NCBI GenBank assembly: GCA_010909165.1
Contig: VJWM01000126.1
Coordinates: 744,001 to 808,000 of the forward strand
From: Anthoceros angustus
Taxonomy: Eukaryota; Streptophyta; Anthocerotopsida; Anthocerotales; Anthocerotaceae
Direction of reading: 5' to 3'
DNA: 64,000 nt
The notes under the pieces were generated by a model. That model was not told where the DNA came from, made no database searches, and saw nothing but the letters and a program-made list of their open reading frames with translations. Positions 12,797 through 23,545 of the stretch are shown in pieces. The first letter of the stretch is position 1; the number at the start of each line of letters is the position of its first letter. Position numbers and translations under genes: made by a program.

Positions 12797-13330
12797 GCGA
12801 CAATGTATGAAACAGCTGGCTATTTCCTCCTCAATTCTGTGCCCGCCGCATACCAGCCTGGGGTGCTCAGTGAGCTGATGAATGGACAAGTTGTCTCCTG
12901 AACAGATATTTGAACTTCCCTGTGAGATCAAAAAAATGTTAACCCTGAAGGTTCATTTTCTCCATCGCAAATAAGCAGGCTGGAAATGAAGCAGAGTCGG
13001 GGATGGAGGGGAGAATCTGCCACTTTCCCCATCGCAAATGAAGCTTCAATCTGGAAATGAAGCAGTCAGGGATGAAGGGAAAGGAGCACCAGCGCTGAGC
13101 TGAGTGGACCTTCAGTCTTCGGCACATAAGCAATGTGTATGGATATATAGGTGTGTTTAAGTCGAGCAAGGACAATGGAAATAGGAATGGGAAGCTTTCC
13201 ACTTACCTGTATTAGATCATGTTTCGATGTAGGCTATGTGGGTATTCATATGTATCATTCTTGTCATTCAAAGATGGATTTTAGAATTACGACTTGCCCC
13301 ACTGTCAGCAAATGGTTGCTACCTATTTGA
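12797..13330. other. convergent intergenic spacer between SOS1 and MHX
   Basis: These 534 bases separate two stop codons facing each other and must hold both 3' UTRs. An imperfect repeat (GAAATGAAGCAG with a following AGGGA run) occurs near 12985-13010 and 13050-13080. I find no clear AATAAA on either strand here, and no gene. Confidence 0.6.
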
Positions 13331-15717
13331 CTAGATTTTATTGTAATATCGAAGAATGGAACATATCACAAAAAAAGCCCATAAAACGAGAAAATATGCA
13401 GAGGAGATCCAAGCAAGTAGCCTCGCCCCTCCAAACTCTCCACCCACTACACACCTACGCAATGTCCACACCAGCACGCAGAGGACGAAGACAACGAAGT
13501 ACAGAACCAGAGAGAACCCAAGCCCATTGGTTGGAACGCGGAATTTGCTGTTCAAGACGACCTGATTATATACAACGTGTACCAGCCACGGTATCCCGAC
13601 ACCAGCGTAAACGTTGATGGAGTTGCTGTAGGACGATCTTCTTAGTGAAAGGGAAACTGCCTTCCGCAGAATTGACAAACAATGCAACAGCGTGCTTACC
13701 TGCAATTAACGTTGGCGATAGCGGCATCGGCCGTGGAAGCAACCTTTGTCGAGATGTTGCTTGCAACCAGAACAGGCCACGAGCTGCCTGCTGCCAAAAT
13801 GCTAACAGCCATGACGTATTCGCTGATCCCTGCGCGAAGTGACAGTACATGAAATGTGCAGTGCAACATGTATGGATACTCAAAGCAGAAAGGACAATAC
13901 ATACCTGTCACGCATCCAAGAAGAGGGACAAGATGAACCACCATGTCGGAGATGATGCTGATCAGAGCTATGGCGAGGATGTAGGTCATCCATCCATGTG
14001 CCACGTTCGGGGGAGGAATGAAAGCAAACAAGAGGTTCCACGGAAGCATTATAAGCCGCACTACTCCTACATTGCCGTCTCGGCACTTGAGCTGCAGGGA
14101 CAACATGCCAACATGCAATCAATGCTTCATGCTGCCTTGGATGGACATTGGGAGTAAAACCAAGAGAGCACAACGAAGCTTACGTCTATTGCATCCCAGA
14201 ACTGCTGCATCCACAAGGAAAAGGTGTCCCCACATTGCTCTGTGGAATGAATAGCGGATGTTCCAACACCAATGCCGTTGGATGAAATCCTTATTCCCTG
14301 CTCTGCAAGTACCATGAAATCTGAGGTACCCGCGGTTGTGAAGCAAAACAGCTACCCCTTGAAGCTCAAGGTCATAGTCCATGTTTAAAAGTTGGACAAT
14401 ACCTGCATCCTGATTCTCAAAGGGAGAGTCCGCTTCTGATGCTGAGGACTCTCCAGACATACTCATCTGGCTGTCGTGCCGCAAGTAGTCACCAGCGACG
14501 TTGTCAGAAGTCTCTTGCTCCAGTGTAGCCTTGAGAGATACAAACAAATCTCCAACTTTCCACTTCAGTAAACAGTTCACTCCCTACCTTGCAAAATGAA
14601 AACGACTGCACATTCCCGAAACTAAGACGTAAGACTACTGTAAGGATGCAACAAATCCTGCAGGAGTTGCGCTGGCGCACTTACACACATGCTCGGTCCC
14701 AAGGGAAGTTTCATGAATGACCATTCCTTGTCTTGCGCATAAGCATGCAAAATAAGAATAGGAAATTGTAATACTGTTGCGGTTGCCTCCCACAAGGTGA
14801 CAACATTCGGGGACGAAACCTGCCATTCAAGCAAAAGTGTCATACTGTCTCCCGGGAAGACCACTTGGTCTGGCAAGTCGAGTACACACTGGGACGAACA
14901 CAGGCAAATCACAGTTACCTCCAAGACAATCAAAAGCCAAATGTAAGCCCAGATAGACCAGATCAGCTCCACTACGTAGACGCCGAGATTCTCAAATCGC
15001 TTCACCGTTCCCTTCTTTGGCACCAGTACACACACAGCTGAAGTAACAAGGATGTTGAATGCTGCTGATCCAACTATCACTCCCAAACCTAAACCTGAAT
15101 AGCGAGGTACATCCATGGCAAAATGTTCCCAAGAGTTATGCTGGCTAAGACTTCCAGAAGAGTGAAGCAAGCTCTTTTATAATCTTGGAAAGATAACAGA
15201 AAGCACCAGCACTCAAGGGTGTGACTGTTCTCTCCACCGACCACCCACAATACCAAATAAATGACTCACCCGAGTCGTCAGTATCACCCAGAGTCTGGAA
15301 GGCCTCTATAATTGAGATGGCAATAGGAGGGACACTCGTGCCAACTGCCAGCAGTGTAATGTCAGCCACTGCAGGATTCCATATTCTCCTAATTTCCACC
15401 ACTTCCATCCCTGTTACTTGATGTATCCTCTTCCGTGATCGTGTCTGCTTCACCATCACTTCCATGGCCACCATGAATGTAGCTGTACTCCTTGCTATGC
15501 CAATGAAGAAATATATAAGTGTCACAGCGTAGAACACCCCTCGAATGGGGTATCTCCAGGTAGCTTCTGCCTCAAAGACCCAATAGCCCATGCAGGGTTC
15601 TGATGCCAAAGTTGGCCCTTTAGCAAGGAAATCGGCTGAAGGTGGTGCTGCCCCTTGCCAGTCCAACATGTTTCCAAGCCCACTCAAAAATTCTATCACA
15701 CCCGTTACGTCAAACAT
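13331..15717 (-). CDS. MHX: MHX vacuolar Mg2+/Zn2+-H+ exchanger (Ca2+:cation antiporter superfamily)
   Basis: MHX is the plant relative of animal Na+/Ca2+ exchangers; in Arabidopsis it exchanges Mg2+ or Zn2+ for protons at the vacuolar membrane. Exons, in transcript order: 15717-15270, 15094-14919, 14819-14685, 14529-14403, 14302-14184, 14091-13905, 13829-13700, 13625-13331. They sum to 1617 nt, 538 aa, nearly identical to Arabidopsis MHX (539). An optional in-frame 18-nt microexon (14605-14588) would add six residues. Seen: alpha-1 repeat with [14 protein letters not shown] and [21 protein letters not shown]; the HAYAQDKEW segment; a Ser/Glu-rich cytosolic loop (about 285-320); [11 protein letters not shown]; alpha-2 repeat with [14 protein letters not shown] and [16 protein letters not shown]-terminal [18 protein letters not shown]. 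Oddity: the acid normally following the alpha-2 Trp-Pro is Val417 here. The nearest family alternative, animal-type NCX, is excluded by length and plant-MHX-specific motifs. Confidence 0.93.
14588..14605 (-). other. possible 18-nt microexon of MHX
   Basis: These 18 bases are flanked on the minus strand by a good acceptor (TGTGCAG) and donor (GTAGGG) and are a multiple of three, so inclusion keeps frame (SFSFCK). The surrounding protein segment is variable in the family, so homology does not decide whether it is used. Confidence 0.3.
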
Positions 15718-18265
15718 CCTTCAGTAATGAACATCACCAGCGTTTCACAGGTATTTCGACTTTCAGGTGGAATCTACGACCTCTCGCTCAGAACCTCCCA
15801 TTGAAGAAGAGAGAGCCAACTGGATACTTCACCTGAGCAAGAATAAACAGCCCTCGGACAAACCTGCCATGAATCGGAGCTGCCCAAGAGCACAGGTTGT
15901 GCACACTCAGGAGGTTCTGATAAGCCTTGAAGATGACACCTGCCTCGTCCAACAAAGTTTTCTTCCCCTTGCATTATTGGGCAGCTTCAGAACCATAGTT
16001 GTGATGAACAGGGATGGTGACTACAAAACATATTTCAAAGTTGCCAGCGTTTGATACCATGTCTGCTGTCTACAACTTCCAACTGGAGCACAAACTCCCG
16101 CAGGTTTCTTATAGTCTGAATATTGTCCCGGGCCAAAGATACGCCTGCACCAGAACCTCTAGCAATCTTTCCAGAAGCTGCTAGAAAATGCACTAAAAAA
16201 CAACAAACAGGGGGCTCCAATGTCTGTCAAGAACCTCGGCGGGCAATGTCATTCCCATTCCCATTCAGGAAGACCGGACGTGGGAGCGACAAAGAGAGCC
16301 TCAAGCGGAATGCAGTCAAGGGGACAGAACCTGACTGCGAATGTGGCGAGACACAGTAGCACATCTAAGGCCAACTTCCGAAAGAAACACGACTGAGGCG
16401 TCATTCCGGCAGGATAACAAGCATCCAGATCACAGGATGGCTGAAATGCGATCACAACTTACGACTCAGCACCTCTAAAAAGTGCTGCCTCCCCATCCGG
16501 TCGCTGATCTGAGTTTGGACTCTTGGAAAAGAACGGAACAAAGAAAATAGCGGACAAGAGCGACGCGGATCTAGCTGCCATGGCGAAACTGTGACAATCT
16601 AGAGTACCAACTAAGGCTGTCTCTATCAGAGAAAAAGTGCCCAGCCCCGTACTTCGCTAATCAATCGAGCGCCCTCTGCAAGAAACTGCTGATCTTGTAT
16701 CAATACAGGAAGCATCGCATTGCATGAAACCACAATCCCCGACAGCGCCCTTGGATCCAACATACAATGCTGCCATTGAAACTTACAAATTGCAGTCTTC
16801 TACCTGCTAGCGGATATGAGCTGGCAGTAGACACAGCTGAAGCATTTTGGAGGAGTATGCTCGACTCAGCTGGGCCGGAGAGTCGCCCTCATGATTTCAC
16901 AAGTGCCCGCTTCTCGCTCATCAATGCAGCTGTCAGACGTGAAAGAAGCTGCCGGCTACGAAACGATTGAAGTTGTCGGGCCGTTGGCGATCGTGTGTGC
17001 TCCTTTTGTGACATGCCACTGCGCGCACCACACACGTAATCACGATGACGTAAAAACCAGAACGCCCAAAAACGCACGTTAACAGGTTGTGGGGTCTTTT
17101 TGTAGTGGATCGGGACGCTTTACAGCAATGTGCCAAACAGGTACGGAGTTTTTTATTGAGGTGAAAAAACGATTGGAAGAGCCCATCCAAAGAGGGACAA
17201 CCAAAGGACCCGGTGGTCAAGGTGAAGAGAGCAACTAAACAGGTACTTGTTGACGTATATATATTTTATATATTTATAATACAATTTAAATATATTTTAA
17301 ATTTTATCAAAAAATTATATCAAATATTATAAAATTCTTATACCAGTAATAATAATCTATGTAACAGGAAGTAATGAAAAATAATTATTATATATATAGA
17401 TTAATTTATTAAGTATGGCTTATCAAAGATGAAAGATAGTGCTGTGGGACTTTATTTTTGGATATTTTATATCTCATATTTATCTTTCTCATATAGATTA
17501 GGCACTCCTACGGGAAATAATATGCTAATAAAATATTTTACATGATCGCATATTAGAAATATAGGGCACAAACATACAAGCACTCTTAGGAAAATTTCAA
17601 GAAACTTCAAATATCGCTATCATTCAATTGTTTAAGTTCTACTTGCTTCTAGGTATTTCCTCTTATCCACTATCTCCACTTTTGGACAATTGCTTCGCCC
17701 CTTTCTTGTCGTATGAGAGTTTGAAATTAACCCCATAATGAATGCTGGTTGCTAATAAGTTTGAGATTTGACGTAACTTGATGCAATTTAGTAGACAAGG
17801 AATCATCCAATTCCTCTTGCTGCATGTAACCATATCTTTTTATTGTTTTCACTTTGTTTTGATGTCAAAAAACGTCTTTGACATAGTGACTTGTTTTTAT
17901 CAGAAATGTTTGGCATGGTGGCTTAGAAGGAAGGGATCTCTTAAATGAATGTTCATAATGAGATTACCATGCACCAAGCACCATATTGAAACTCCAACCA
18001 ACCAAAAGACATGATACTTATATTTTTAAAATGATTACATCTGCTATGATAGAAAGAAAGAACTTGCTTGAAATCATTCACATTCTACATGTGTTGTGCT
18101 TAGAATCGACCCCGGTCTTTACAGAGTAGCTCAATCCCAAAGAAATGCTAAAAGTTTTCTAATGATAAGTGGAGTTTAAGTGCAGCAACCTAGTTGTTGG
18201 GAGCATAAGTGATATTATCGAAAAGCACTTGCATAAAAAAACGAGTGATCTTTTTTTAATATTTT

Positions 18266-18361
18266 AATGGATCCCAGGTTTCTTTGAGTTATAAAGAGCC
18301 TCTGCATCGAGTTTTTATGGATCCGAGGTTTCTTTGAGTTATGAAGAGCCTCTGCATCGAG
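18266..18361 (+). repeat. 50-bp tandem duplication
   Basis: Two copies of a TGGATCC-N-AGGTTTCTTTGA block through CTCTGCATCGAGT start at 18268 and 18318, differing at only a few bases. It is non-coding and immediately upstream of the 25-bp minisatellite. Confidence 0.85.
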
Positions 18362-18599
18362 TACCTCGCCCATAAAGCTGACCCATAACACCCATAACAG
18401 TCATAAAGAGCCATAACAGTCATCAATGAGTCCAAACCCATGGTCTAAACAAAAGATAAAAAATATTCTTATCTTCAGTCCACTAAGGATGAACACACCT
18501 AATGCTAATGAGCTTGAGAAAAAGCAAAGTTAGCTAATGGTGGATGATACGATATGATCACACGTCCCTCACACTAATATTGGCACGGCAAGACTAACC

Positions 18600-19106
18600 T
18601 ATTAGCACGACGAGTCGAGCCTAATGTTGGCACAGCGAGTCGAGCCTAATGTTGGCACAGCGAGTCGAGCCTAATGTTGGCACGATGAGTCGAGCCTAAT
18701 GTTGGCCGGGCGAGTCGAGCCTAATGTTGGCACAACGAATCGAGCCTAATGTTGGCACGATGAGTCGAGCCTAATGTTGGCCCGGCGAGTCGAGCCTAAT
18801 GTTGGCACAACGAGTCGAGCCTAATGTTGGCACGATGAGTCGAGCCTAATGTTGGCCGGGCGAGTCGAGCCTAATGTTGGCACGGCGAATCGAGCCTAAT
18901 GTTCGCACGGCGAGTCGAGCCTAATATTGGCACGGGGAATCGAACCTCAAAATTAGGCACAGCGAGTCGAGCCTAGTGTTGGCACGACGAGTCGAACCTC
19001 AAAATTAAGCACAGCGAGTCGAGCCTAGTGTTGGCACGGCGAGTCGAACCTCAAAATTAGGCACAGCGAGTCGAGCCTAATGTTGGTACGGCGAGTCGAA
19101 CCTACG
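18600..19106 (+). repeat. 25-bp minisatellite, 20 units, with 75-bp higher-order structure
   Basis: The consensus unit is CGAGTCGAGCCTAATGTTGG followed by CACRG. Units start at 18611, 18636, 18661, 18686, 18711, 18736, 18761, 18786, 18811, 18836, 18861, 18886, 18911, 18936, 18963, 18988, 19015, 19040, 19067 and 19092. Between 18661 and 18860 the unit ends cycle CACGA / CCGGG / CACAA, so a three-unit 75-bp block has itself been amplified. The last third alternates 25-bp units with 27-bp units carrying CTCAAAATTAGG. There are no unique spacers. On the minus strand every unit carries a sequence close to the tRNA B-box. Confidence 0.95.
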
Positions 19107-20262
19107 TCAAGACTTGCTGAGAGCAGCAAAGATTCAGGTTAGCTATAAACTAGTTGTAAAAAACATTGTGTGCAAGACCCTTCCATCCTCCACATCTTCA
19201 CCAACTGGGACTAGAAATCTTTGCTCCCGTCCAAGCCCGACCAAAGGCCCATTTCCTCACAAGTCCACTTCGGATGTAGAGACCAGAGCCTCAGGTTAGG
19301 TCATCTCGGCTCATGCTGAGCTTAATCTGAGTATAGAAAACAACCGACCTCCAGCTTGCTCTTAAGAAAGATATGCAATCTCAATAGCATTCTTGCTCAT
19401 TTGAACTTAATCATTTTGTATAAGCAGACTCCAGAGCATCCAAGCTCACAGCACCCCTGCAAAACAAGATGCGGCATATGTGCTTCGAAGCCGCTGTAGA
19501 AAGGACCTGTCCATCCGTCTAGCTAGCATAAACCGTCCAAGCCTTCCAAACATGTTACAACAGTCAGCTTGGGGAAAGAGTAAGATCCACATAACTTCAA
19601 ATCTGTAAAATTCCTTGTTGATGTTCCATATGTCACTCAACCAGTGGTTGGAATAAGCATCCGGTCATATTGACTATGCCCGGTATCTCAGTCCGAAGGT
19701 AAGGAAAAGCCACGGTGCATTTCTACCTTCTAACCCGCCTCCGTTCTAACGGAAGCCAACAACCCGCTCCTGTTAGACCCACGCGACAAAACCGAGCATC
19801 ATGGAGGACACAGTCTCCAGTAGACTCCTTGAGAGAGCTGGCATTGAAGCAATCAGGGCTGCCCGCATTGGTGACATCCAGGAGCCGCCTACTCTACCGG
19901 GTGCATGTTGATGCCTCAAGGAGAGTAGCCCATCCTACCTCCTGCTTCTATAGCAACCCGTCAACTTGATATTGGTATGGGCCTGTTTCGAGCTTCCCAC
20001 CTGGAATGCAGGTTCACCAAGCTGCTGAACCCTCCGTCTTCCATCAATCCTCTTGAAGCAATCTGTACAGGAGCTGCTTGCCCGATGCATGTCCAGCAAC
20101 TCTAGCCACAGGACTTCTGGAGGAAATACAATTGCTACCTGAAAGGAAAGGAGAAGATGTGGTGCGAATTGAGCTCTAACCAAGTGATCAATTCATTTCA
20201 CCGATCAAACGGGATAAATGGAACCCTAGTTTACTTACAATTTATATTGTGATTGGTGGGCG

Positions 20263-20310
20263 ATGGCGGCTGAGAGGACAGTGGCCATGGCGGCCGAGAG
20301 GACAGTCGCG
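20263..20310 (+). repeat. 24-bp tandem duplication of the URI start codon region
   Basis: Two 24-bp units at 20263-20286 and 20287-20310 both begin with ATG and both encode MAAERTVA, differing at a few third positions. Either ATG could start translation. Confidence 0.9.
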
Positions 20311-21483
20311 CCTAAAGGGACAGCGGAGCCGTTGGCCTTCTCCCAGGCGGATGTGGAGCGGGTGGAGGAGCAGGCGGATGGGGCTCTGGCGCAGCTGGAG
20401 GCGCAGCTGCGCGATCTGGAGCGGTTTGCGGAGGAGAATTCTGCGCTGAGCAAATTGGTGAAGCAGCTGCCGGAGTCGGTGTCGCATCAGGTGATGGTGC
20501 CGTTCGGGAAGGCGGCCTTCTTCCCGGGGCGGCTGGTGCACACCAACGAGTTTCTGGTGCTGCTGGGGGAGCGATACTACGCGGAGCGATCCGCGAAGCA
20601 AACTGTGCAGCTCCTAGCACGGCGGGGGGAGTTTCTGGGGCACAAGCGGGACGCTCTCAAGGCGCAGATTGCTGATATCCAGGCCGAGGTGTCATTCGCC
20701 AGGGACGCTGCGGAGGAGGCTGCGCAGGGGCTGATGGAGATCCGGGAGCCGTACGAGGAGCCGCGGGAGGATCGGGTGTTCGAGGAGCACGAGGAGGCGG
20801 GAGAGCTGGACGAGGAGGAGGAGCGTCGGATGTTCGACAGGCTCGAGGAGATGGAGCGGGCGGAGGCAGCGGCAGGTGAAGGGGAGGATGACGATGATGA
20901 GAGCGAGGAAGGCAGTGAGGAGGAGGAGGAGGAGGAAGAGGAAGAGGACGAAGAGGACGTTGGCTGGATCCGAGAGCGGGAAGTGGGACTGGGATTAGGG
21001 CAAGGGCGGCCATCGCCTGGAGTGGCACTTGCTGCTCCCAAGGGAATCCTCGCTAATGGAGGGAGCCAGAAGGTGCCCACCCGGGAGCGGCGTGTCAGGT
21101 TTTCTGATGCTTTGGTGGAACACAACGTGATGGAGCGTGCTGCTATGGGTTCCATCCCTACCATGACTTTGGAGGAGGTTCAGGAATACAGGAAGAGAAG
21201 TGCGGAGCAGCCAATGAGTGTTGCGTTTCCTCGGCGGATGCAAGTGGTTCCCCCGACGCCTTCTACTCCCGTGGTAGATAGTAGGGACGATCGATCTGGA
21301 GCCGGAGCTCCTCCTCCTCCTCCTCCTCGGCGCTTTGTTCCAAATACTCCCTCTCCGGAAGCACGGCGGGCTTTTACCGGCACTGTGGTTGAGCGCCAGC
21401 CTGACTCTCCTGCAACGAAAGAGCATGTGGAGGAGCGGAAAAGGCCGGTGTCCAGGTTCAGGAAGCAAATGGAAGGGACGTGA
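20263..21483 (+). CDS. URI1: URI (unconventional prefoldin RPB5 interactor) homologue
   Basis: URI is an alpha-type prefoldin-like scaffold that binds RPB5 and acts with the R2TP/prefoldin-like chaperone machinery in RNA polymerase assembly. The gene is one uninterrupted 406-codon exon. Seen: an alpha-prefoldin domain at about residues 25-165 with coiled-coil arms around the hallmark VPFGKAAFFPGRLVHTNEFL and LGERYYAERSAKQ; a long acidic tract (DDDESEEGSEEEEEEEEEE, about 210-230); RRVRFSDALVEHNV near 275, containing an RVxF-type motif like the PP1-docking site of human URI; a Pro run; and a C-terminal RPVSRFRKQ end as in plant URI. The first eight codons are duplicated, giving two in-frame ATGs 24 bp apart. 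Codon use is GC-rich with many GAG codons. The long antisense ORFs across it are shadows of the acidic tract. Confidence 0.9.
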   Translation: MAAERTVAMAAERTVAPKGTAEPLAFSQADVERVEEQADGALAQLEAQLRDLERFAEENSALSKLVKQLPESVSHQVMVPFGKAAFFPGRLVHTNEFLVLLGERYYAERSAKQTVQLLARRGEFLGHKRDALKAQIADIQAEVSFARDAAEEAAQGLMEIREPYEEPREDRVFEEHEEAGELDEEEERRMFDRLEEMERAEAAAGEGEDDDDESEEGSEEEEEEEEEEDEEDVGWIREREVGLGLGQGRPSPGVALAAPKGILANGGSQKVPTRERRVRFSDALVEHNVMERAAMGSIPTMTLEEVQEYRKRSAEQPMSVAFPRRMQVVPPTPSTPVVDSRDDRSGAGAPPPPPPRRFVPNTPSPEARRAFTGTVVERQPDSPATKEHVEERKRPVSRFRKQMEGT

Positions 21484-22063
21484 AGGGGATTTGGTTGCTG
21501 CCTATCACACTTGTTCTCTTGACACGGACAGCTTTTTTGGTGGTGGAAGAAGTACACGCTGTAGCAGGCGATTCACCCGATTCTAAGCACTGTTTTGTCC
21601 CACGGATTCACGATGTACTCTATGTAGGCAGTTTCGTGCAAGGGCACCTGCGGCATCCATGCGAAACCACCCGTCAGCTCGTGAGAGTTTCATGAAAATT
21701 CAGGACCTGCGAGGGATCATCTTCGGGTCTGCGGCAGAGAGCAAAAATCTGACTCTTCCTGATAAGTTTGCCTTGAATTCCTCGACTGAAGCATCTACCA
21801 GGATACCGGACCCTCAAGGTAGCAGTTCTCTGAGCAGCCAGCAAATATATGGGGACCCGAGCGCAAGTGGTGAGATCAAGAACTCTGTCGAGGAAGAAGG
21901 CGACATGCTGGCTGCTCTGCAACGACAACCTGCGGTGAGGGCAAGTTTCTCCCAGTTCGCACCGCCGCGTTTTGCTGGGGCCTTGGCGACAGTGGCAGCG
22001 ATGCAAGGAAAAGGCCCAAAAACGATTTCCTCGCGTCGCTGCCACTTTCTGTCTGTGTGGTGA
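21484..22063. other. URI 3' flank and unassigned sequence
   Basis: After the URI stop there is no clear AATAAA in the first hundred bases. An open frame at 21659-22063 (134 codons, Ser/Gln-rich, no family match) may be exonic sequence belonging to the FEX-like fragment just downstream, but nothing in it matches FEX convincingly. Confidence 0.4.
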
Positions 22064-22169
22064 CGAAATCTGACAGCCTGGTGGTTGGTCTATCCAAGGT
22101 ATAGAGCTATCATGGATGTGTCCCATTTTCGGCATGCACTCTGCGAGGCCACTGCTAAGCTTCTTCCAC

Positions 22170-22421
22170 TGTTTGCAAGGGAAAACTCCTGAGAAGGATG
22201 TGGGAAAGCTGCTAAGGAGTGCAGAAGACCACCTTGCCCGCAGATGGATTTTTCCTTTGTCCTTCCCACTTCTAGCGGGTGGGATGTGGGTGGCATTTAT
22301 GGTTCTCACCCTGCTGCATGTGGATCAAAGAAGACTCTGGCTGGCTTGCGTGACGGCACCTCTGGGTGTCTGGACAAGGTGGCCCTTTGCCCGGCTGAAT
22401 GGTCAGGGCGTCGGACCCTAA
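22170..22421 (+). pseudogene. truncated FEX (CrcB-family fluoride exporter)-like fragment
   Basis: FEX proteins export fluoride across the plasma membrane and consist of two CrcB-like halves. This stretch reads through GKLLRSAEDHLARRWIFPLS, a hydrophobic segment, then LWLACVTAPLGVWTRWPFAR and LNGQG, the signature at the start of the second CrcB half (P-x-G-V-W-x-R-W...ARLNG). It then hits a stop at 22419-22421, before the expected GTL-x-AN motif and the remaining membrane helices. A plausible acceptor (TTTGCAAG, ending near 22181) could join it to a frame further upstream ending near 22098 at a GTATAG donor. The truncation suggests a non-functional fragment; a functional gene ending here would lack the pore half. 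Family assignment is from recalled motifs, so moderate confidence. Confidence 0.45.
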
Positions 22422-22499
22422 TCTCATCCCTAGACTGCGAGACTGAAAAAAGTGGAGCTGCACGCAGCAATGATGTGCCCTTTCCCTTACCCCCCTAGA

Positions 22500-22982
22500 C
22501 AACCTAACCGAGGAAGGATGCTTCTTCTTGAAAAAAGTCCTCCCGAGCCACTTCGGCAGCTCGGGGAGAATTTTAGCATCCGCCAAGATCAAGTCATACG
22601 AGTCAGACAGCTTCCTCTTGACCTCGTACGCGAAGAAGGTCTTCTTCAAGTTAGACAGCGCCGCCACCTTCTCAATGGGTATCCCTCCAGGGCTACCCGC
22701 TCCTTCGCCTCCTTCTATATCATTCCCGACTCCCGACCGCTCACAAAGAGGCAGATCTCTTGCGAACCATCCAGGGAAAGAGCGGGTGAGGCACTGGATT
22801 TCTGTACGGATTCTTGCGCGCCAACTGCGGTACACACGGGAGTTCGTCATCCTCGACAAGCTGCGCCACCTTCCCGATTTCGGTGAGTCCAGCCATCTCA
22901 GGAGAGAATCCACAGCCTTCGAGATGCGCTCATCCTCCGATCTGCTCCTCACCTTTTTACCTCCGCCGCCCTCAGCAGACAT
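22500..22982 (-). pseudogene. frameshifted RSL1D1-like (ribosomal L1 domain) pseudogene
   Basis: Relatives are nucleolar ribosomal-L1-domain proteins (RSL1D1/Cic1/Utp30 type) acting in ribosome biogenesis. Reading down from a candidate ATG at 22982-22980, family-like segments appear in the right order but in different frames: SKAVDSLLRWLDS, then a second frame with VEDDELPCVPQLARKNPYR and PVPHPLFP, then a third frame with QEICLFVSGRES, then back to the first frame with LSNLKKTFFAYEVKRKLSDS, YDLILADAKILPELPKWLG and FFKKK. At least three small indels are needed, and no splice sites could explain the changes because the gaps are only a few bases. The fragment stops soon after FFKKKHPSSVRL, losing the rest of the L1 fold and the basic tail. 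Confidence 0.7.
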
Positions 22983-23518
22983 GGCTTTCACTTCAGCCTG
23001 TCTACCAAGGCCTTCTGTATCTAAATTACATAAACTTGCACACCTTATGGAGTCTCTGTAGCGCACACTCGATAGCTCCCTAGTGATTTTCGTTTTAGCA
23101 TGACGTAAGGGCACACTACCTAACTAGTTAATGGGTTGCCCTGTAATAGTTTGTGGGGGATAACATTAAGAAGACTATTAGTACTACGGGATAACAAGTT
23201 ATCCTGCAGTCGCTTCCTTCTTGCGTGTTGGCCAAGCATCTGGCATTTGCGCTCAAAGTTTCAACTTTTCGGGTCACGCTCTTTAAAAACGAGCAATCCT
23301 ATTAGAAATTGGAGGTTATGTTACAATTGTAGTTGCGATTTTGTGATACTTTCCGCGAATTGCAACATGCTTGTGAGGTTTGGCACACATTTACAGCAAA
23401 TTGCAACATTGACATAGGCGAGGGCTATTTGCAACATAATTGCAACACATTTGCTTTTTTGTCATTCGTGTGACACTAATCTCTACACGGTTTAGTGTTT
23501 GATTAGCATTAATTAATT

Positions 23519-23545
23519 TAATTACTTATCTTAAGTAAGTAATTA
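23519..23545. repeat. short perfect inverted repeat in an ATTAATT-rich palindromic context
   Basis: Ten-base arms (TAATTACTTA at 23519-23528, TAAGTAATTA at 23536-23545) flank a 7-base loop. Looser symmetry continues outward through ATTAATTAAT on both sides, giving an imperfect palindrome of about 55 bp. It could be a MITE relic. Confidence 0.6.

Larger units (their letters stand above)
15718..20262. other. divergent intergenic region between MHX and URI
   Basis: The first kilobase (15.7-17.2 kb) has gene-like composition and should hold the MHX promoter and 5' UTR; Arabidopsis MHX has a 5' leader intron, but I could not fix one here. From 17.25 to 18.55 kb the DNA is AT-rich without coding signs. 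A 50-bp duplication and a 25-bp minisatellite follow. From 19.1 to 20.2 kb short ORFs exist but none resembles a known family. The bases just before 20263 should be the URI promoter. Confidence 0.55.

Noticed and set aside
13331-15717. Animal-type Na+/Ca2+ exchanger
   Set aside because: Length (538 aa), the [11 protein letters not shown] and GGEFGGARL blocks and the absence of a large Calx-beta loop match plant MHX.
18600-19106. CRISPR-like regular array
   Set aside because: Units are contiguous with no unique spacers and the genome is eukaryotic; it is a minisatellite.
20577-21164. Long antisense ORFs opposite URI (poly-Ser and Pro-rich)
   Set aside because: They mirror the GAG/GAA acidic tract of URI and show no domain; shadow frames.
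22272-23114. Single 280-aa gene on the minus strand
   Set aside because: Homology to the RSL1D1 family moves between three frames within this ORF, so the continuous frame is partly nonsense; treated as a frameshifted pseudogene.
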